In this document: piece after piece, positions 8,513 to 16,743 of the stretch
Layout of the letters: every line of letters starts with the position of its first letter
How positions within the stretch are numbered: position 1 is the first letter of the stretch
NCBI GenBank assembly: GCA_036488875.1
Contig: DASXGW010000004.1
Span: 248,001-312,000, forward strand
From: Candidatus Baltobacteraceae bacterium
Lineage (GTDB): Bacteria > Vulcanimicrobiota > Vulcanimicrobiia > Vulcanimicrobiales > Vulcanimicrobiaceae
Direction: 5' to 3'
Length of the DNA stretch: 64,000 bases
Notes under the pieces: generated by a model
Seen by the model: the letters and a program-made list of their open reading frames with translations, nothing else
Told to the model about the DNA's origin: nothing
The model's database searches: none
Program-made: the position numbers and the translations under genes

Positions 8513-9045
8513 GCTACCACCGCGTTCTCGAGCATCGCACGCAGCTTGCGAAGGCCCGACCGGATGCGCGTTTTGATCGTCCCGAGCGGAATGTTGCAGC
8601 GGCGCGCGATCTCGTCGTGCGTAATGCCGTCGAAGAAACCCATTTCAATCGCCTCGCGTTGTTCGGGAGGAAGGCCGGCAAGCGCGGCGCGCACGCGTGC
8701 GGCGTCGATGTGCGAGAACGCGACGTCCTCGATCGCTTCCTCTTCCGGGAGCGCTTCGGGCAGCTCCCCCTCGTTGCGAGCCGCCCGGCCGCGCAACACG
8801 TCGAGCGCGCGGTTACGCGTCACGCGCACGATCCACGCGCCGAAGTTGCCGCCGCGAAACAGCTCGGGCGAGTTCCAGATTTTCAAGAATACGGTTTGCA
8901 AAACGTCCTCGGCTCCGTGAGCGTCACCAAGGACGCGCAGCGCCACGCCGTAAACGATACGATGATGCGCGTCGTACAGCGCCTCGAAGGCTCGCATGTC
9001 GCGCCGCCTTACTCGCGCGACGAGCGCGGCAGCATCATCGATCAC
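8509..9045 (-). CDS. ECF RNA polymerase sigma factor (SigK-like)
   Basis: A 178-residue sigma-70 family protein with only regions 2 and 4. Region 2 includes AFEALYDAHHRIVYGVALRV and the AEDVLQTVFLKIW block; region 4 includes LPPEQREAIEMGFFDG and a helix-turn-helix with NIPLGTIKTRIRSGLRKLR. The LQTVF and GTIKTR forms are typical of the SigK/ECF19 type that pairs with RskA, and the next gene is that anti-sigma. The only in-frame start is GTG 9045, whose G is also the last base of a perfect GGAGG, so true initiation is unusually placed. It is divergent from the lipoprotein at 9154, a possible regulon member. Confidence 0.92.
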   Translation of the reverse strand: MIDDAAALVARVRRRDMRAFEALYDAHHRIVYGVALRVLGDAHGAEDVLQTVFLKIWNSPELFRGGNFGAWIVRVTRNRALDVLRGRAARNEGELPEALPEEEAIEDVAFSHIDAARVRAALAGLPPEQREAIEMGFFDGITHDEIARRCNIPLGTIKTRIRSGLRKLRAMLENAVVA

Positions 9046-9153
9046 CTCCGGGGGCTTCGCGTCGGCATGCTTCCATCTTCCTTTAACGGTGGCCCGGAGC
9101 CGCCGGATGTTAGAGGGCAGGCCTCCGGTCGGTCACCTGGCAAACTGCCGACG

Positions 9154-10539
9154 ATGCGAATTTCCTTAATAGCAGCCACGTTTGCCGGCCTTGCCCTAGC
9201 GGGTTGCGGGGCGAGCCGGCTGCTCCCGGGACAATCCCCGGTAGACTCCGTCGCGAAAGGCGCTGCCGCTTGTCCCACGGCGCCGCCGCCCGGCGTCGCG
9301 CATGTGGCTAAGCTAGGTATCGATACCGACGACCTCCTCTTCACTATTGGAACGCCGGCTAACGGGCCGCTGAAGGCGCTCGCCTTCAACGAAAAAGGCA
9401 AACCAGCCCAAGGCGTGTACGCGCACCCCGTCGTCGTGAGCGTAACGGACGACTCTCCGTCCAAACCGCACGCCGTGCTGAACTGTCGTTATCTATACTC
9501 TTCGTCTCAGAAGCTTCCGACGATTCGGTTTGACGGGCACGGCGATACCATCACCGTGACGATCGCGTCAATGCATTTGAACCCCATACACTACACGAGG
9601 CGCACGGCGCTGCCCGCCGGGAAACTGGCAAACGTCAGACTCGACGGTTCGATGACCCTAGGAGACGGCGACATCTGGAGTCCGATCCAACCGAAGCATT
9701 TTCCGCCGACGGACCGGCCGGTGTACGGCCGATTCTCAACCGGCGGAAAACTCGAAAACGTCTTTCGCGTGAAATCGGCGCAATTTGCGCCGGCCGATCC
9801 ACAGTGCATCATCGGTGCCGACCGATTGGTGTGGTGCCTCGGCCAGTCGACCCACGCGCATCAGGGAATCATCAATCGTCTCGCGGCGGACGGGTCGATT
9901 GCGGAAATGACGCTTCCGAACCTCGGCTTCGTGACGTCGATGGCAACCGATAAAAGCGGCATTACGTGGGCGGCCGTAAACTACTCTTATGACTTTCCGG
10001 CATACTTTCTGACGATATCTTCTTCTGGGATCGTGACGAACGTCGGAAGTTTCACCGAGCCTCCGTTAGGTTTGGTCGACGACCCGCTTGGCCGAGGAAT
10101 GTGGTTCGGGACCAAGAGCGCTTACGGCTTAGTGACGCCGAGCGGCCAGGTGACGGCCTATCATTTAATCGCCGGCCGCGGGCGAGGAGTACGGTTCTTC
10201 CTCGGCGCCGATGGAAATTTCTGGGTCCCCTGGGTGGGTGATCGTTGCCGGCTCGTGAAATTCGACACGAACGGGCGCGTCGTATATTCGGGCGCGATGA
10301 AAGTTGACCGCTATACACCGTGCCCGGCGTGGTTGGGGCAGTACACGTTTGATGACAACAAGAACCTGTACACCGTCGATAGCGTTCACGGAGCGGTGAT
10401 CAGAATCACTCCGGACGGTAAAGTGTCGAGTTACGGGATGTTTCACAATGGACCGCCCCAAGGCATTAGCTTCAAAAACGGTAAGCTATACGTGACCGCT
10501 CGGGCGACCGTCTTTTCGCTCGATCCGGCGCTTTGGTAG
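9154..10539 (+). CDS. Lipoprotein with SMP-30/Vgb-like beta-propeller repeats
   Basis: The frame is open far upstream, but the biological start is ATG 9154, giving a clean lipoprotein signal (MRISLIAATFAGLALAGCGA, lipobox LAGC). The 461-residue product is a secreted lipoprotein. Its C-terminal 250 residues contain repeated propeller-like strands such as DKSGITWAAV, DPLGRGMWFGT, GADGNFWVPWV and FDDNKNLYTVD, resembling virginiamycin B lyase/SMP-30 propellers. Those catalytic residues cannot be confirmed, so a binding or structural role is equally possible. Its codon use looks slightly more AT-rich than its neighbours. It is divergent from the ECF sigma gene. Confidence 0.75.
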   Translation: MRISLIAATFAGLALAGCGASRLLPGQSPVDSVAKGAAACPTAPPPGVAHVAKLGIDTDDLLFTIGTPANGPLKALAFNEKGKPAQGVYAHPVVVSVTDDSPSKPHAVLNCRYLYSSSQKLPTIRFDGHGDTITVTIASMHLNPIHYTRRTALPAGKLANVRLDGSMTLGDGDIWSPIQPKHFPPTDRPVYGRFSTGGKLENVFRVKSAQFAPADPQCIIGADRLVWCLGQSTHAHQGIINRLAADGSIAEMTLPNLGFVTSMATDKSGITWAAVNYSYDFPAYFLTISSSGIVTNVGSFTEPPLGLVDDPLGRGMWFGTKSAYGLVTPSGQVTAYHLIAGRGRGVRFFLGADGNFWVPWVGDRCRLVKFDTNGRVVYSGAMKVDRYTPCPAWLGQYTFDDNKNLYTVDSVHGAVIRITPDGKVSSYGMFHNGPPQGISFKNGKLYVTARATVFSLDPALW

Positions 10540-10540
10540 T

Positions 10541-11266
10541 GTGAAAGAGCTCGTCGACAGGCTGCGCGGCGCGAGGTCCATTTTCGCCCTGACGGGCTCG
10601 GGGATTTCTGCCGAAAGCGGCCTGCCGACGTTTCGCGGCGTCGGCGGCCTGTGGCGCTCGCATCGCGTGGAGGAGCTGGCGTCGCCCGAAGGGTTCGCGC
10701 GCGACCCGGTGTTGGTGTGGACCTGGTACAACGAACGCCTTGCCGCGCACCGTCGCGCCAGTCCGAACCGGGGGCACTACGCCCTGGCGCAACTGGAACA
10801 AATAACGCGCGGCTTCGCGCTGGCGACGCAAAACGTCGACTCGCTCCACTTGCGCGCCGGAACGCGCAACCTCATCGAACTGCATGGTAATCTGCGCGAA
10901 GCGCGCTGCGATCGCTGCGGCGAACGTCGGCCGCTCGATGCCGCCGGGCTGCCGCTCGATGAGATCGATCATGCCTGCGGCGGCCGCATGCGCCCCGATA
11001 TCGTGTGGTTTGGCGAAGCGCTCCCGCGTGCGGCCTGGGAACGCGCCCAAGCGGCTGCGGCAAAAGCGGACGTCATTCTCGTCATCGGCACCAGTGCCGT
11101 CGTGTATCCCGCAGCGGCGCTCGCTACGCACCACAACCGCTCTGCGTTTATCGCCGAAATCAATCCCGAGGAAACCGCGATCAGCGACAGCGTCGACTGC
11201 GTGCTGCGCGGCACCGCCGCCGAAACGCTGCCCAAAATCGTTGAGGTCATCGATGTTACGACGTGA
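10541..11266 (+). CDS. cobB: NAD-dependent protein deacylase, SIR2 family (CobB-like)
   Basis: A 241-residue sirtuin starting at GTG, one base after the upstream stop. Visible motifs are the NAD loop GSGISAESGLPTFRG at about 19-33, TQNVDSLH at 96-103 and the catalytic His115 in ELHGN. Tyr63 and Arg66 (WYNER) match the Y-x-x-R pair of class III sirtuins that prefer acidic acyl groups such as succinyl-lysine. The structural zinc site looks incomplete: Cys123, Cys126 and Cys146 are present, but the usual third Cys is Asp143/His144. It is expected to be cytosolic, removing acyl marks from lysines. Confidence 0.93.
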   Translation: MKELVDRLRGARSIFALTGSGISAESGLPTFRGVGGLWRSHRVEELASPEGFARDPVLVWTWYNERLAAHRRASPNRGHYALAQLEQITRGFALATQNVDSLHLRAGTRNLIELHGNLREARCDRCGERRPLDAAGLPLDEIDHACGGRMRPDIVWFGEALPRAAWERAQAAAAKADVILVIGTSAVVYPAAALATHHNRSAFIAEINPEETAISDSVDCVLRGTAAETLPKIVEVIDVTT

Positions 11267-11595
11267 AAACAGGTTTGGGCGAATATTCGCTCAAGCGGAA
11301 GCTCGACGTTAGGGACCAAATCGACGCGTTGCAGTTCGCCCCACCATACGGACCTGACCTCGCTCATATTCGAAGAGGCCACCGGATAGGGCGAGAGCGG
11401 ATCAAGGAGCTTGATCCGCTCTCGCTTGTAGCTCTTACGCAGAGCAATTTTCGCAGACGGGCAACCCCATATTAGCATACTCGCAACTCATGCTCAAGGT
11501 TGCCCAAACCCCTGCGACGCCGTTGAGCTACGGGCGCAACGGAAGGATTGTAACGTTGGTTTGTAGCTGATCTATTATCGGATGATGAGCAGTTA
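11267..11595. other. Non-coding gap with a cluster of hairpins and a tRNA-like fragment
   Basis: This 329-bp gap is the only long one in the window, and I find no convincing gene in it. From 11391 it holds three consecutive predicted stem-loops: a perfect 16-bp inverted repeat (11391-11425), a 5-bp stem followed by AATTTT (11431-11450), and a nested 8-bp plus 5-bp hairpin (11459-11505). Next, on the reverse strand, 11537-11519 reads GCGCCCGTAGCTCAACGGC, the sequence of a tRNA acceptor and D-arm 5' side, but no matching 3' half exists. It separates the SIR2 gene from the DUF2079 gene and may hold terminators, a small RNA or tRNA debris. Confidence 0.6.
11391..11425. repeat. Perfect 16-bp inverted repeat hairpin (possible terminator)
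   Basis: GCGAGAGCGGATCAAG (11391-11406) and its exact reverse complement (11410-11425) are separated by only GAG. It lies 125 bp downstream of the SIR2 gene. No T-tract follows on either strand, so an intrinsic terminator is possible but not canonical. A shorter hairpin with AATTTT follows directly at 11431-11450. Confidence 0.8.
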
Positions 11596-12861
11596 GTGTT
11601 GAAAGCCCCGGTTCGCGATATGCGTCCTGTATATTGGGCGATGGGAGTATTTGCCGTCGTCTACATCGCGTTGGATCTCAATAAGTTCTACGCGCTGCGT
11701 TACGGCGCCGACATGGGGACGTTTCTGCAAACGATCTCCAACATGCGCGACGGGTCGTCATGGAACTTCGGCGAGTGGCGTCCGCATCTGCAAGTTCACG
11801 ATTCGTGGATCTTGTTCGCGCTCGTGCCGCTCATTGCGCTGTTCCCGCGCGGCGAAACGCTAATTGTCGCGCAGGCCCTGATCGTCGCATCGGCCGCAAT
11901 ACCGCTGGCATTGTTCGCGCGCGAGATCGGCGTCTCGCCCAAGCTTGCAAATCTGCTGGCCATCGCATACCTGCTGTCCCCGTCGGCGCAGGGGTTCACG
12001 TACGATAACTTTTCGGAAAACGTGTTCGTGCCGGTGCTCGCCGTTAGCGCGGCGCTCTGCGCGCGGCGGCGTGCGCTGTGGCCCACGCTGCTCTGCGCCG
12101 AGCTGCTCATGGGCGTCAAAGAAGACGAGATTCTCTTTGTCGCATGGTTTGCCGCAGCGTGTTTTCTCTTTTGGGATCGTCGAATCGGCGCGGCGGCTTT
12201 CGGTTTGGCGACGCTCAACGCGGCGGCGTTTTGGGGAGTAGAACTTATGTTCGGAGGGCACTCGAACGCGCCGGGTTACGCACTTGCCGTCGAGGACGCG
12301 GGCGGCAAGCTGACGCTGATCGCGCTGCTGCTTGCGCCGTTTGCGTTTACACCGCTGTTCGTCGGCCGGTGGCTGGCATTGTCGATTCCGCTGTTGGCCG
12401 AGATCGTGTTCGCGCAGCACAACCCCTACGAACCCAGCCGCATCGGAACCCACTACACCGCGCCGTTGCTGGCGACTGCGGCGCTCGCCGCGGCGTTCGG
12501 TATTCGTCGCGCTCCGCGATGGGCGCCGTGGATGGTGCCGTGCGCGCTCGTCGTGATGTTGTTCGTCTTCAACGATACGGCGTTGCGGCCGGGACGTTGG
12601 CCGTTCATCGTGGACTGGAACGCGTACGCGCGCGCGGTTGCCGTTCGCGACGCGCAAACCGGCGTGCTGCTGCATCGGCGCGACGAAGGCGCGTGGGCGG
12701 TCGCTGCGGTCAATCCGCGCGTCCGGCTCGAACAACGGGCCGATCCGCAGTTCGTCGCGTGTCCGGGTTACAATACCAACGCTGCCGCATTCTTCTCGAG
12801 CATCGGCATCGGGCCGCATCGCGACGACGTGTTGTGCGGCGGGGTCCCGGTGAATCGCTAA
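11596..12861 (+). CDS. DUF2079 polytopic membrane protein
   Basis: A 421-residue protein with about nine or ten hydrophobic helices across its first 350 residues. It carries the DUF2079 hallmarks: an early GADMGTFLQTI segment, HDSWILF, and LLMGVKEDE in the middle. The family (COG3463) is predicted membrane protein of unknown function, sometimes compared with GT-C glycosyltransferases. It starts at GTG 11596; an in-frame ATG at 11620 is an alternative. Its stop overlaps the convergent cyclase-like gene. The soluble C-terminal 80 residues contain two cysteines (VACPGYN and VLCGG). Confidence 0.82.
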   Translation: MLKAPVRDMRPVYWAMGVFAVVYIALDLNKFYALRYGADMGTFLQTISNMRDGSSWNFGEWRPHLQVHDSWILFALVPLIALFPRGETLIVAQALIVASAAIPLALFAREIGVSPKLANLLAIAYLLSPSAQGFTYDNFSENVFVPVLAVSAALCARRRALWPTLLCAELLMGVKEDEILFVAWFAAACFLFWDRRIGAAAFGLATLNAAAFWGVELMFGGHSNAPGYALAVEDAGGKLTLIALLLAPFAFTPLFVGRWLALSIPLLAEIVFAQHNPYEPSRIGTHYTAPLLATAALAAAFGIRRAPRWAPWMVPCALVVMLFVFNDTALRPGRWPFIVDWNAYARAVAVRDAQTGVLLHRRDEGAWAVAAVNPRVRLEQRADPQFVACPGYNTNAAAFFSSIGIGPHRDDVLCGGVPVNR

Positions 12862-13946
12862 GGCGGAAGTTGAATCGGCGGCCCGTCGTCGTCTTCGTAC
12901 GTCTCGACGACGGGCGGCTCGGGCAGCGCCGGCTCGGCGTTGTCGAGACTGGAGAAACGCACCGGCGTGCGCTTCGGCTCGATACCCTTGAACGAGGGCC
13001 GCTCCACGATCACGGGATCTTTCACGCGCTTGTCGATCACGTTCGGCGGCTTGGGTGCGGCGTCGACCCGCGAGGGGTCGGGCGCGGGTTCCGGATCCGG
13101 AAGCGGACGCTCCAGGGGTTCTTCGGGCTGCACGACCGTCCGCTTGAACGCGCTTTGCGAGGGCAGCGTCAGACGATCGTCCTTGGCGCTCTTGCGCAGC
13201 CCGCGAATCACGTACGCGTTGTGCAGGCGCCGCAAACCGCGCAGCGGCAGCGACGACGTCGGAACGCCGACGAACGTCTCGCGGACGGGATCGTACGTTG
13301 CTTCCGACGCGACGATCGTCGCGTTGAGTTCTTCGGACGCAGCTTCAAGCCGCATCGCGACGTCGGCAGGGTTGCCGATGACCGCGAACTCCCGGCGATG
13401 TTGAAAGCCCGTATCGCCGGCGACGATCTTCCCGGAGTTCACGCCGATTCCCACGGTGAACGCGCGGCGGCCTTGTCCTTGCCAACGCGTTTCCATAGCC
13501 TTGACCATGCGCATGATATCCAGCGCGGCGCGCAGCGCGCGTTCTTCTTGAAACGTTTCGTCGAGCAGAACGCCGAAGACGGCGGTGACGGTGTCGCCGC
13601 GCAGCGACTCGATCATACCGTGGTTGCGCTGCGCCGCTTTACCGGCGATGGTGTAGAATTCGTTGAGATACGTGAGAGTCTCTTCGGGCGACAAGTCTTC
13701 GGCGAAGAGCGCGAAGTTGTGAATGCGGCAGGACAGGATCGTCGCGTAATATTCGCGCGCCGTGAAGAGCCGGGGGTCGTTGCGCGCGAGCAGCTCTTCG
13801 ACGACCGGCGGCGGAACGTAGCGCGAGAAGAGCGCGACGACACGCCCCCGCTCTTCACGTTCGGTCATATAGCGCCGAAAGAAAATCGACGCGTATACGG
13901 CTGCTCCGATGGCGATAACGATCGCAAGACCGAGAAGCACCGCCAT
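12858..13946 (-). CDS. Degenerate class III adenylate/guanylate cyclase-domain protein
   Basis: 362 residues: an N-terminal transmembrane helix (about 2-22), a class III cyclase homology domain (about 35-235), and a Pro/Glu-rich disordered tail. The fold is recognisable from YVPPPVVEELL, LRGDTVTAVFG (Asp118), VGIGVNSGKIVAGDTG and MRLEAAS. Key catalytic positions are changed: the first metal-binding Asp (FADIRGF in active enzymes) is Arg74 in ILSCRIHNF, and the transition-state Asn is Asp195 (NPADVAMRL), while the Arg is kept (Arg199). It is likely catalytically altered or a pseudo-cyclase binding a nucleotide or partner. It is 17 bp downstream of the FecR-domain gene. Confidence 0.85.
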   Translation of the reverse strand: MAVLLGLAIVIAIGAAVYASIFFRRYMTEREERGRVVALFSRYVPPPVVEELLARNDPRLFTAREYYATILSCRIHNFALFAEDLSPEETLTYLNEFYTIAGKAAQRNHGMIESLRGDTVTAVFGVLLDETFQEERALRAALDIMRMVKAMETRWQGQGRRAFTVGIGVNSGKIVAGDTGFQHRREFAVIGNPADVAMRLEAASEELNATIVASEATYDPVRETFVGVPTSSLPLRGLRRLHNAYVIRGLRKSAKDDRLTLPSQSAFKRTVVQPEEPLERPLPDPEPAPDPSRVDAAPKPPNVIDKRVKDPVIVERPSFKGIEPKRTPVRFSSLDNAEPALPEPPVVETYEDDDGPPIQLPP

Positions 13947-13963
13947 CGCCGGCTTCCTCTATC

Positions 13964-14797
13964 CTAGTGGCAGGTTGCCGGCGTCTGTTGCGGTGCCGGC
14001 GAGGGCGACGGCGTCGCCTTCTTGTGGCCGAACAGGCCGCCGACGTTTACTCCGCCCGGTATCAGATTGCTGCCCGGAACCTGGTTCACGACGCCGTTCA
14101 CTTGCGTCTGCGCGTAGGCGACCACTTTGCCTTGGGCCGCGTCCCAGCTCGTCGGTACGCCGAACTCGGGCGAGAACTGGTCGATGAGCTGCTGGGTAAG
14201 CTGCTGCACCTGCGCTCGAATGATGCCGTTGACCAGTTGCGCGGCCAGCGATTGGCCGGCGATGACGCTGAAGACTTGGCCGTTCTTGAACGTTACGCGA
14301 ACCGGCATGCTCTTGTCGCAGAGCTCGTAGACGTTCACACGCATGTTGCCCTTGTCGTCGTACGCGATGTCGCCTTGCGTGCCGCGCACTGCGACCGAAC
14401 CCGTCGCGGTTTGGAACGTGTAGTTGGCTTGTGCGCCTTTGGGATGCTGCACCGCAAACCGCACTTTGCCGTCGTACAAGACGAACTTCGCGTTGGCGAT
14501 GTTCGTCTGATTGAAGAAGGCAAGCTGCACTTTGGAATCCGAGCCCACCATCACTTGCGAGCTGTCCGGCAGAATCACTGCGCCGAGCGAATCCGCGCCG
14601 GTAATGGCGGTGTACTGGTCGTTGACGCCGACGATGGCGTTGACGCCCACCGGGACCGGCGTCTTGTTGGGCGCCTGATACGAGACGGCCCCCTTTTTGT
14701 TCTGTAACTGCTTGTCGTCGCCGGCGAGCGACGGCAAGGCACAGGCAAGGACCAGCGCATAAGCGCAGGCCGCCAAGACGATTCCTAAGCGCTTCAT
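13964..14797 (-). CDS. Secreted FecR-domain protein
   Basis: 277 residues with an N-terminal signal peptide (MKRLGIVLAACAYALVLACA). A FecR-like beta domain spans about 55-185, with GADSLGAVILPDSSQVMVG, the KVQLAFF block and GSVAVRGTQGDIAYD, as in FecR-fold periplasmic proteins. The C-terminus is Pro/Ser/Gln-rich. No TonB-dependent receptor or sigma factor lies beside it, so classical iron signalling is unlikely. It probably has an envelope structural or sensing role, possibly linked to the membrane-anchored cyclase-like protein encoded next. Confidence 0.75.
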   Translation of the reverse strand: MKRLGIVLAACAYALVLACALPSLAGDDKQLQNKKGAVSYQAPNKTPVPVGVNAIVGVNDQYTAITGADSLGAVILPDSSQVMVGSDSKVQLAFFNQTNIANAKFVLYDGKVRFAVQHPKGAQANYTFQTATGSVAVRGTQGDIAYDDKGNMRVNVYELCDKSMPVRVTFKNGQVFSVIAGQSLAAQLVNGIIRAQVQQLTQQLIDQFSPEFGVPTSWDAAQGKVVAYAQTQVNGVVNQVPGSNLIPGGVNVGGLFGHKKATPSPSPAPQQTPATCH

Positions 14798-14856
14798 GAC
14801 GACAGGTTAAGCAGGCGGGGCGAGGACTCCCGTCCGGATGCGACTAACGCGCGAGT

Positions 14857-16743
14857 GTGACGCTCGCAGCGCTCGTGCTTTTGCATCTGCTTCCACGGCC
14901 GGCCAGCGTCGAGCTCCTCCCGTGCCGTGTTTCCGCCGCCGCGTTGCGTACGGTCGCGCCGCGGTTTGACGGCGGCGCTCGCGACGAACTCGACGAGCGG
15001 TGGACGGCCCTGGGCCTGGGGCGGCTGCGGACGAGCGACGCACCGGCGATTCTCGTCCGGCGCGATCGCAGCCTCGGCGCGCAGGCGTATCGGCTCACCG
15101 TGCGAGATGGACGGGCCGTCATCGATAGCGGCGACGCCGACGGTGCCTTCTACGGCGCCATGACGCTCGCGCAGCTGCCTCAACGCGACGGCGCGTCGTG
15201 GACGGTCCCGTGCGTGCGCGTCGAAGACCGGCCGGCGCTTCGCTGGCGCGTGCTCTCCGACGACGTGTCGCGCGGACCGCTGCCCACGATGCGCTACTTC
15301 GAAGAACGGATTCGCACGATCGCCGCGTTTAAGATGAACGGTTACTCGCCGTACATGGAGCACGTCTTCCTCAGCCCAACCGATCCGCTGCCGGCGCCGC
15401 TCGACGGCATCACGCCGGCGCAGCTCCACGATCTCGCCGTCTACGCCAAGCGCTTTCACGTCGCGCTGATTCCGCAGCAGCAAACGCTCGCGCACATGCA
15501 CGGTACGCTGCGGGTCGAAGAGTACGCAGACGCAGCCGCCACGTCGCACGGTTTTCTCATCGCTCCCGGCTCCGCGCCCGGGCAAGCGTATCTCGCGCGC
15601 GTTATCGGTCAAGAGTTGGCCGCGGTGCCCCACCCGCCGTTCTTTCACATCGGCTCCGATGAAGCCGACGTCTCTGCGTCCGATTTCGTCGATCACGTGT
15701 CGGCGATGAACCGGTTGATCGCGCCGTCGGGCGCGCGCGTCATGTTCTGGGACGACGCGCTCGAGAACAACCCGTCGATGGCTCCCCGCTTACCGCGCAG
15801 CTCCGCGATCGTCAACTGGCATTATACGCTCGAGCCAAGCTTCCAGCATTATATCGACCTGATCGCGCGCAGCGGCTTCGCACAGATGGTCGATCCGGGC
15901 GACGCCAATTGGAATCAAATTTTTCCCGACGTCGACGGTGCGCTCGCGACTGAAAACCGTTTCATCGGCGAGGGAAAGCGTTCGCGCGTCCTCGGCCTCT
16001 ACGAATCGACTTGGCACGACGACGGCGAAACGCTCTACGAAGCGACGTGGTATCCGGTGCTTTACGCCGCCGCCTCGGCGTGGGAACGCGACGACGTCGA
16101 TCCCCAACGCTTCGAGCGCGACTTCGGGGCGGCATTTTTTGGAGCCGGCGACGCAACGTTCGGCAGCGACGCGGTGCGCTTGGGCGACGCGTTGCACCGT
16201 ATTGCACCCAACGCGTATGACAATCCGAGCGACGTGCTCTTCTGGACCGACCCCTTCGACGCGGCTGCGAACGCGCGCATGAGCTCGGCCGATCTGCGCG
16301 CGGTTCGTCTCGATGCCGAATCGGTCGAACGGCACCTCTACGATACGCGGCCGCCGCTGCACGCCAACGCTGCCTTCGTGATGTTCCTGGCAGCGCGCCG
16401 CTACGATGCGCTCGCGCGCAAGTTTCAAATCACGCGCGAAGTGCGCGATCTGTACGCCGACGCGGTCGCCCATGCGGGCGAAACCGGCGGACCTTCGGTG
16501 CGCGACCTGTTGTGGTGCAAATATTGGATGTGGGAGCTGCGCGACTCCTACGAAGAACTCGCGCCGCTGTACGCGCGAGCGTGGCGGTACGAAAGCCGCG
16601 AGAGCCACCTGGCCAGCAACCTCGAACGATACCATCTCGCCGCGCAGCGCGCGATATCGTTGAGCGACGCCTTCTACCGCGCACTCTACGACGACTACGT
16701 CCCGAAGAAGGCGCTGCCGCCGCTCGAGGATATCATCAGGTGA
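14857..16743 (+). CDS. Glycoside hydrolase family 20 (beta-N-acetylhexosaminidase-like)
   Basis: 628 residues from a GTG start with a short hydrophobic leader, so probably exported. An N-terminal GH20b-like domain (about 15-130) precedes a TIM barrel. The catalytic Asp-Glu pair sits in HIGSDE (Asp268-Glu269), matching the GH20 HxGxDE signature, and WDD/NW motifs follow. GH20 enzymes remove terminal GlcNAc/GalNAc by substrate-assisted catalysis. The C-terminal 200 residues are helical. It is first in a tightly coupled operon (4-bp GTGA overlap with the permease), suggesting it feeds amino sugars to import. Confidence 0.88.
   Translation: MTLAALVLLHLLPRPASVELLPCRVSAAALRTVAPRFDGGARDELDERWTALGLGRLRTSDAPAILVRRDRSLGAQAYRLTVRDGRAVIDSGDADGAFYGAMTLAQLPQRDGASWTVPCVRVEDRPALRWRVLSDDVSRGPLPTMRYFEERIRTIAAFKMNGYSPYMEHVFLSPTDPLPAPLDGITPAQLHDLAVYAKRFHVALIPQQQTLAHMHGTLRVEEYADAAATSHGFLIAPGSAPGQAYLARVIGQELAAVPHPPFFHIGSDEADVSASDFVDHVSAMNRLIAPSGARVMFWDDALENNPSMAPRLPRSSAIVNWHYTLEPSFQHYIDLIARSGFAQMVDPGDANWNQIFPDVDGALATENRFIGEGKRSRVLGLYESTWHDDGETLYEATWYPVLYAAASAWERDDVDPQRFERDFGAAFFGAGDATFGSDAVRLGDALHRIAPNAYDNPSDVLFWTDPFDAAANARMSSADLRAVRLDAESVERHLYDTRPPLHANAAFVMFLAARRYDALARKFQITREVRDLYADAVAHAGETGGPSVRDLLWCKYWMWELRDSYEELAPLYARAWRYESRESHLASNLERYHLAAQRAISLSDAFYRALYDDYVPKKALPPLEDIIR

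Noticed and set aside
8323-9153. N-terminal extension of the lipoprotein frame
   Set aside because: The open frame is antisense to the sigma and anti-sigma genes; ATG 9154 gives a perfect lipoprotein signal.
11391-11505. CRISPR-like or insertion-sequence ends
   Set aside because: The inverted repeats are single hairpins, not spaced direct repeats, and no transposase is nearby.
11519-11537. A tRNA gene on the reverse strand
   Set aside because: Only the acceptor/D-arm 5' side is present; no anticodon arm, T-arm or matching 3' acceptor follows.
12078-13967. 629-residue open frame on the + strand
   Set aside because: It runs over the DUF2079 gene in another frame and antisense to the cyclase gene; its composition is Arg-rich and low-complexity with no recognisable motif.
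16512-16739. N-terminal extension of the permease-PDZ frame
   Set aside because: Overlaps the end of GH20 and is Arg-rich; GTG 16740 in a GTGA overlap is the natural start.
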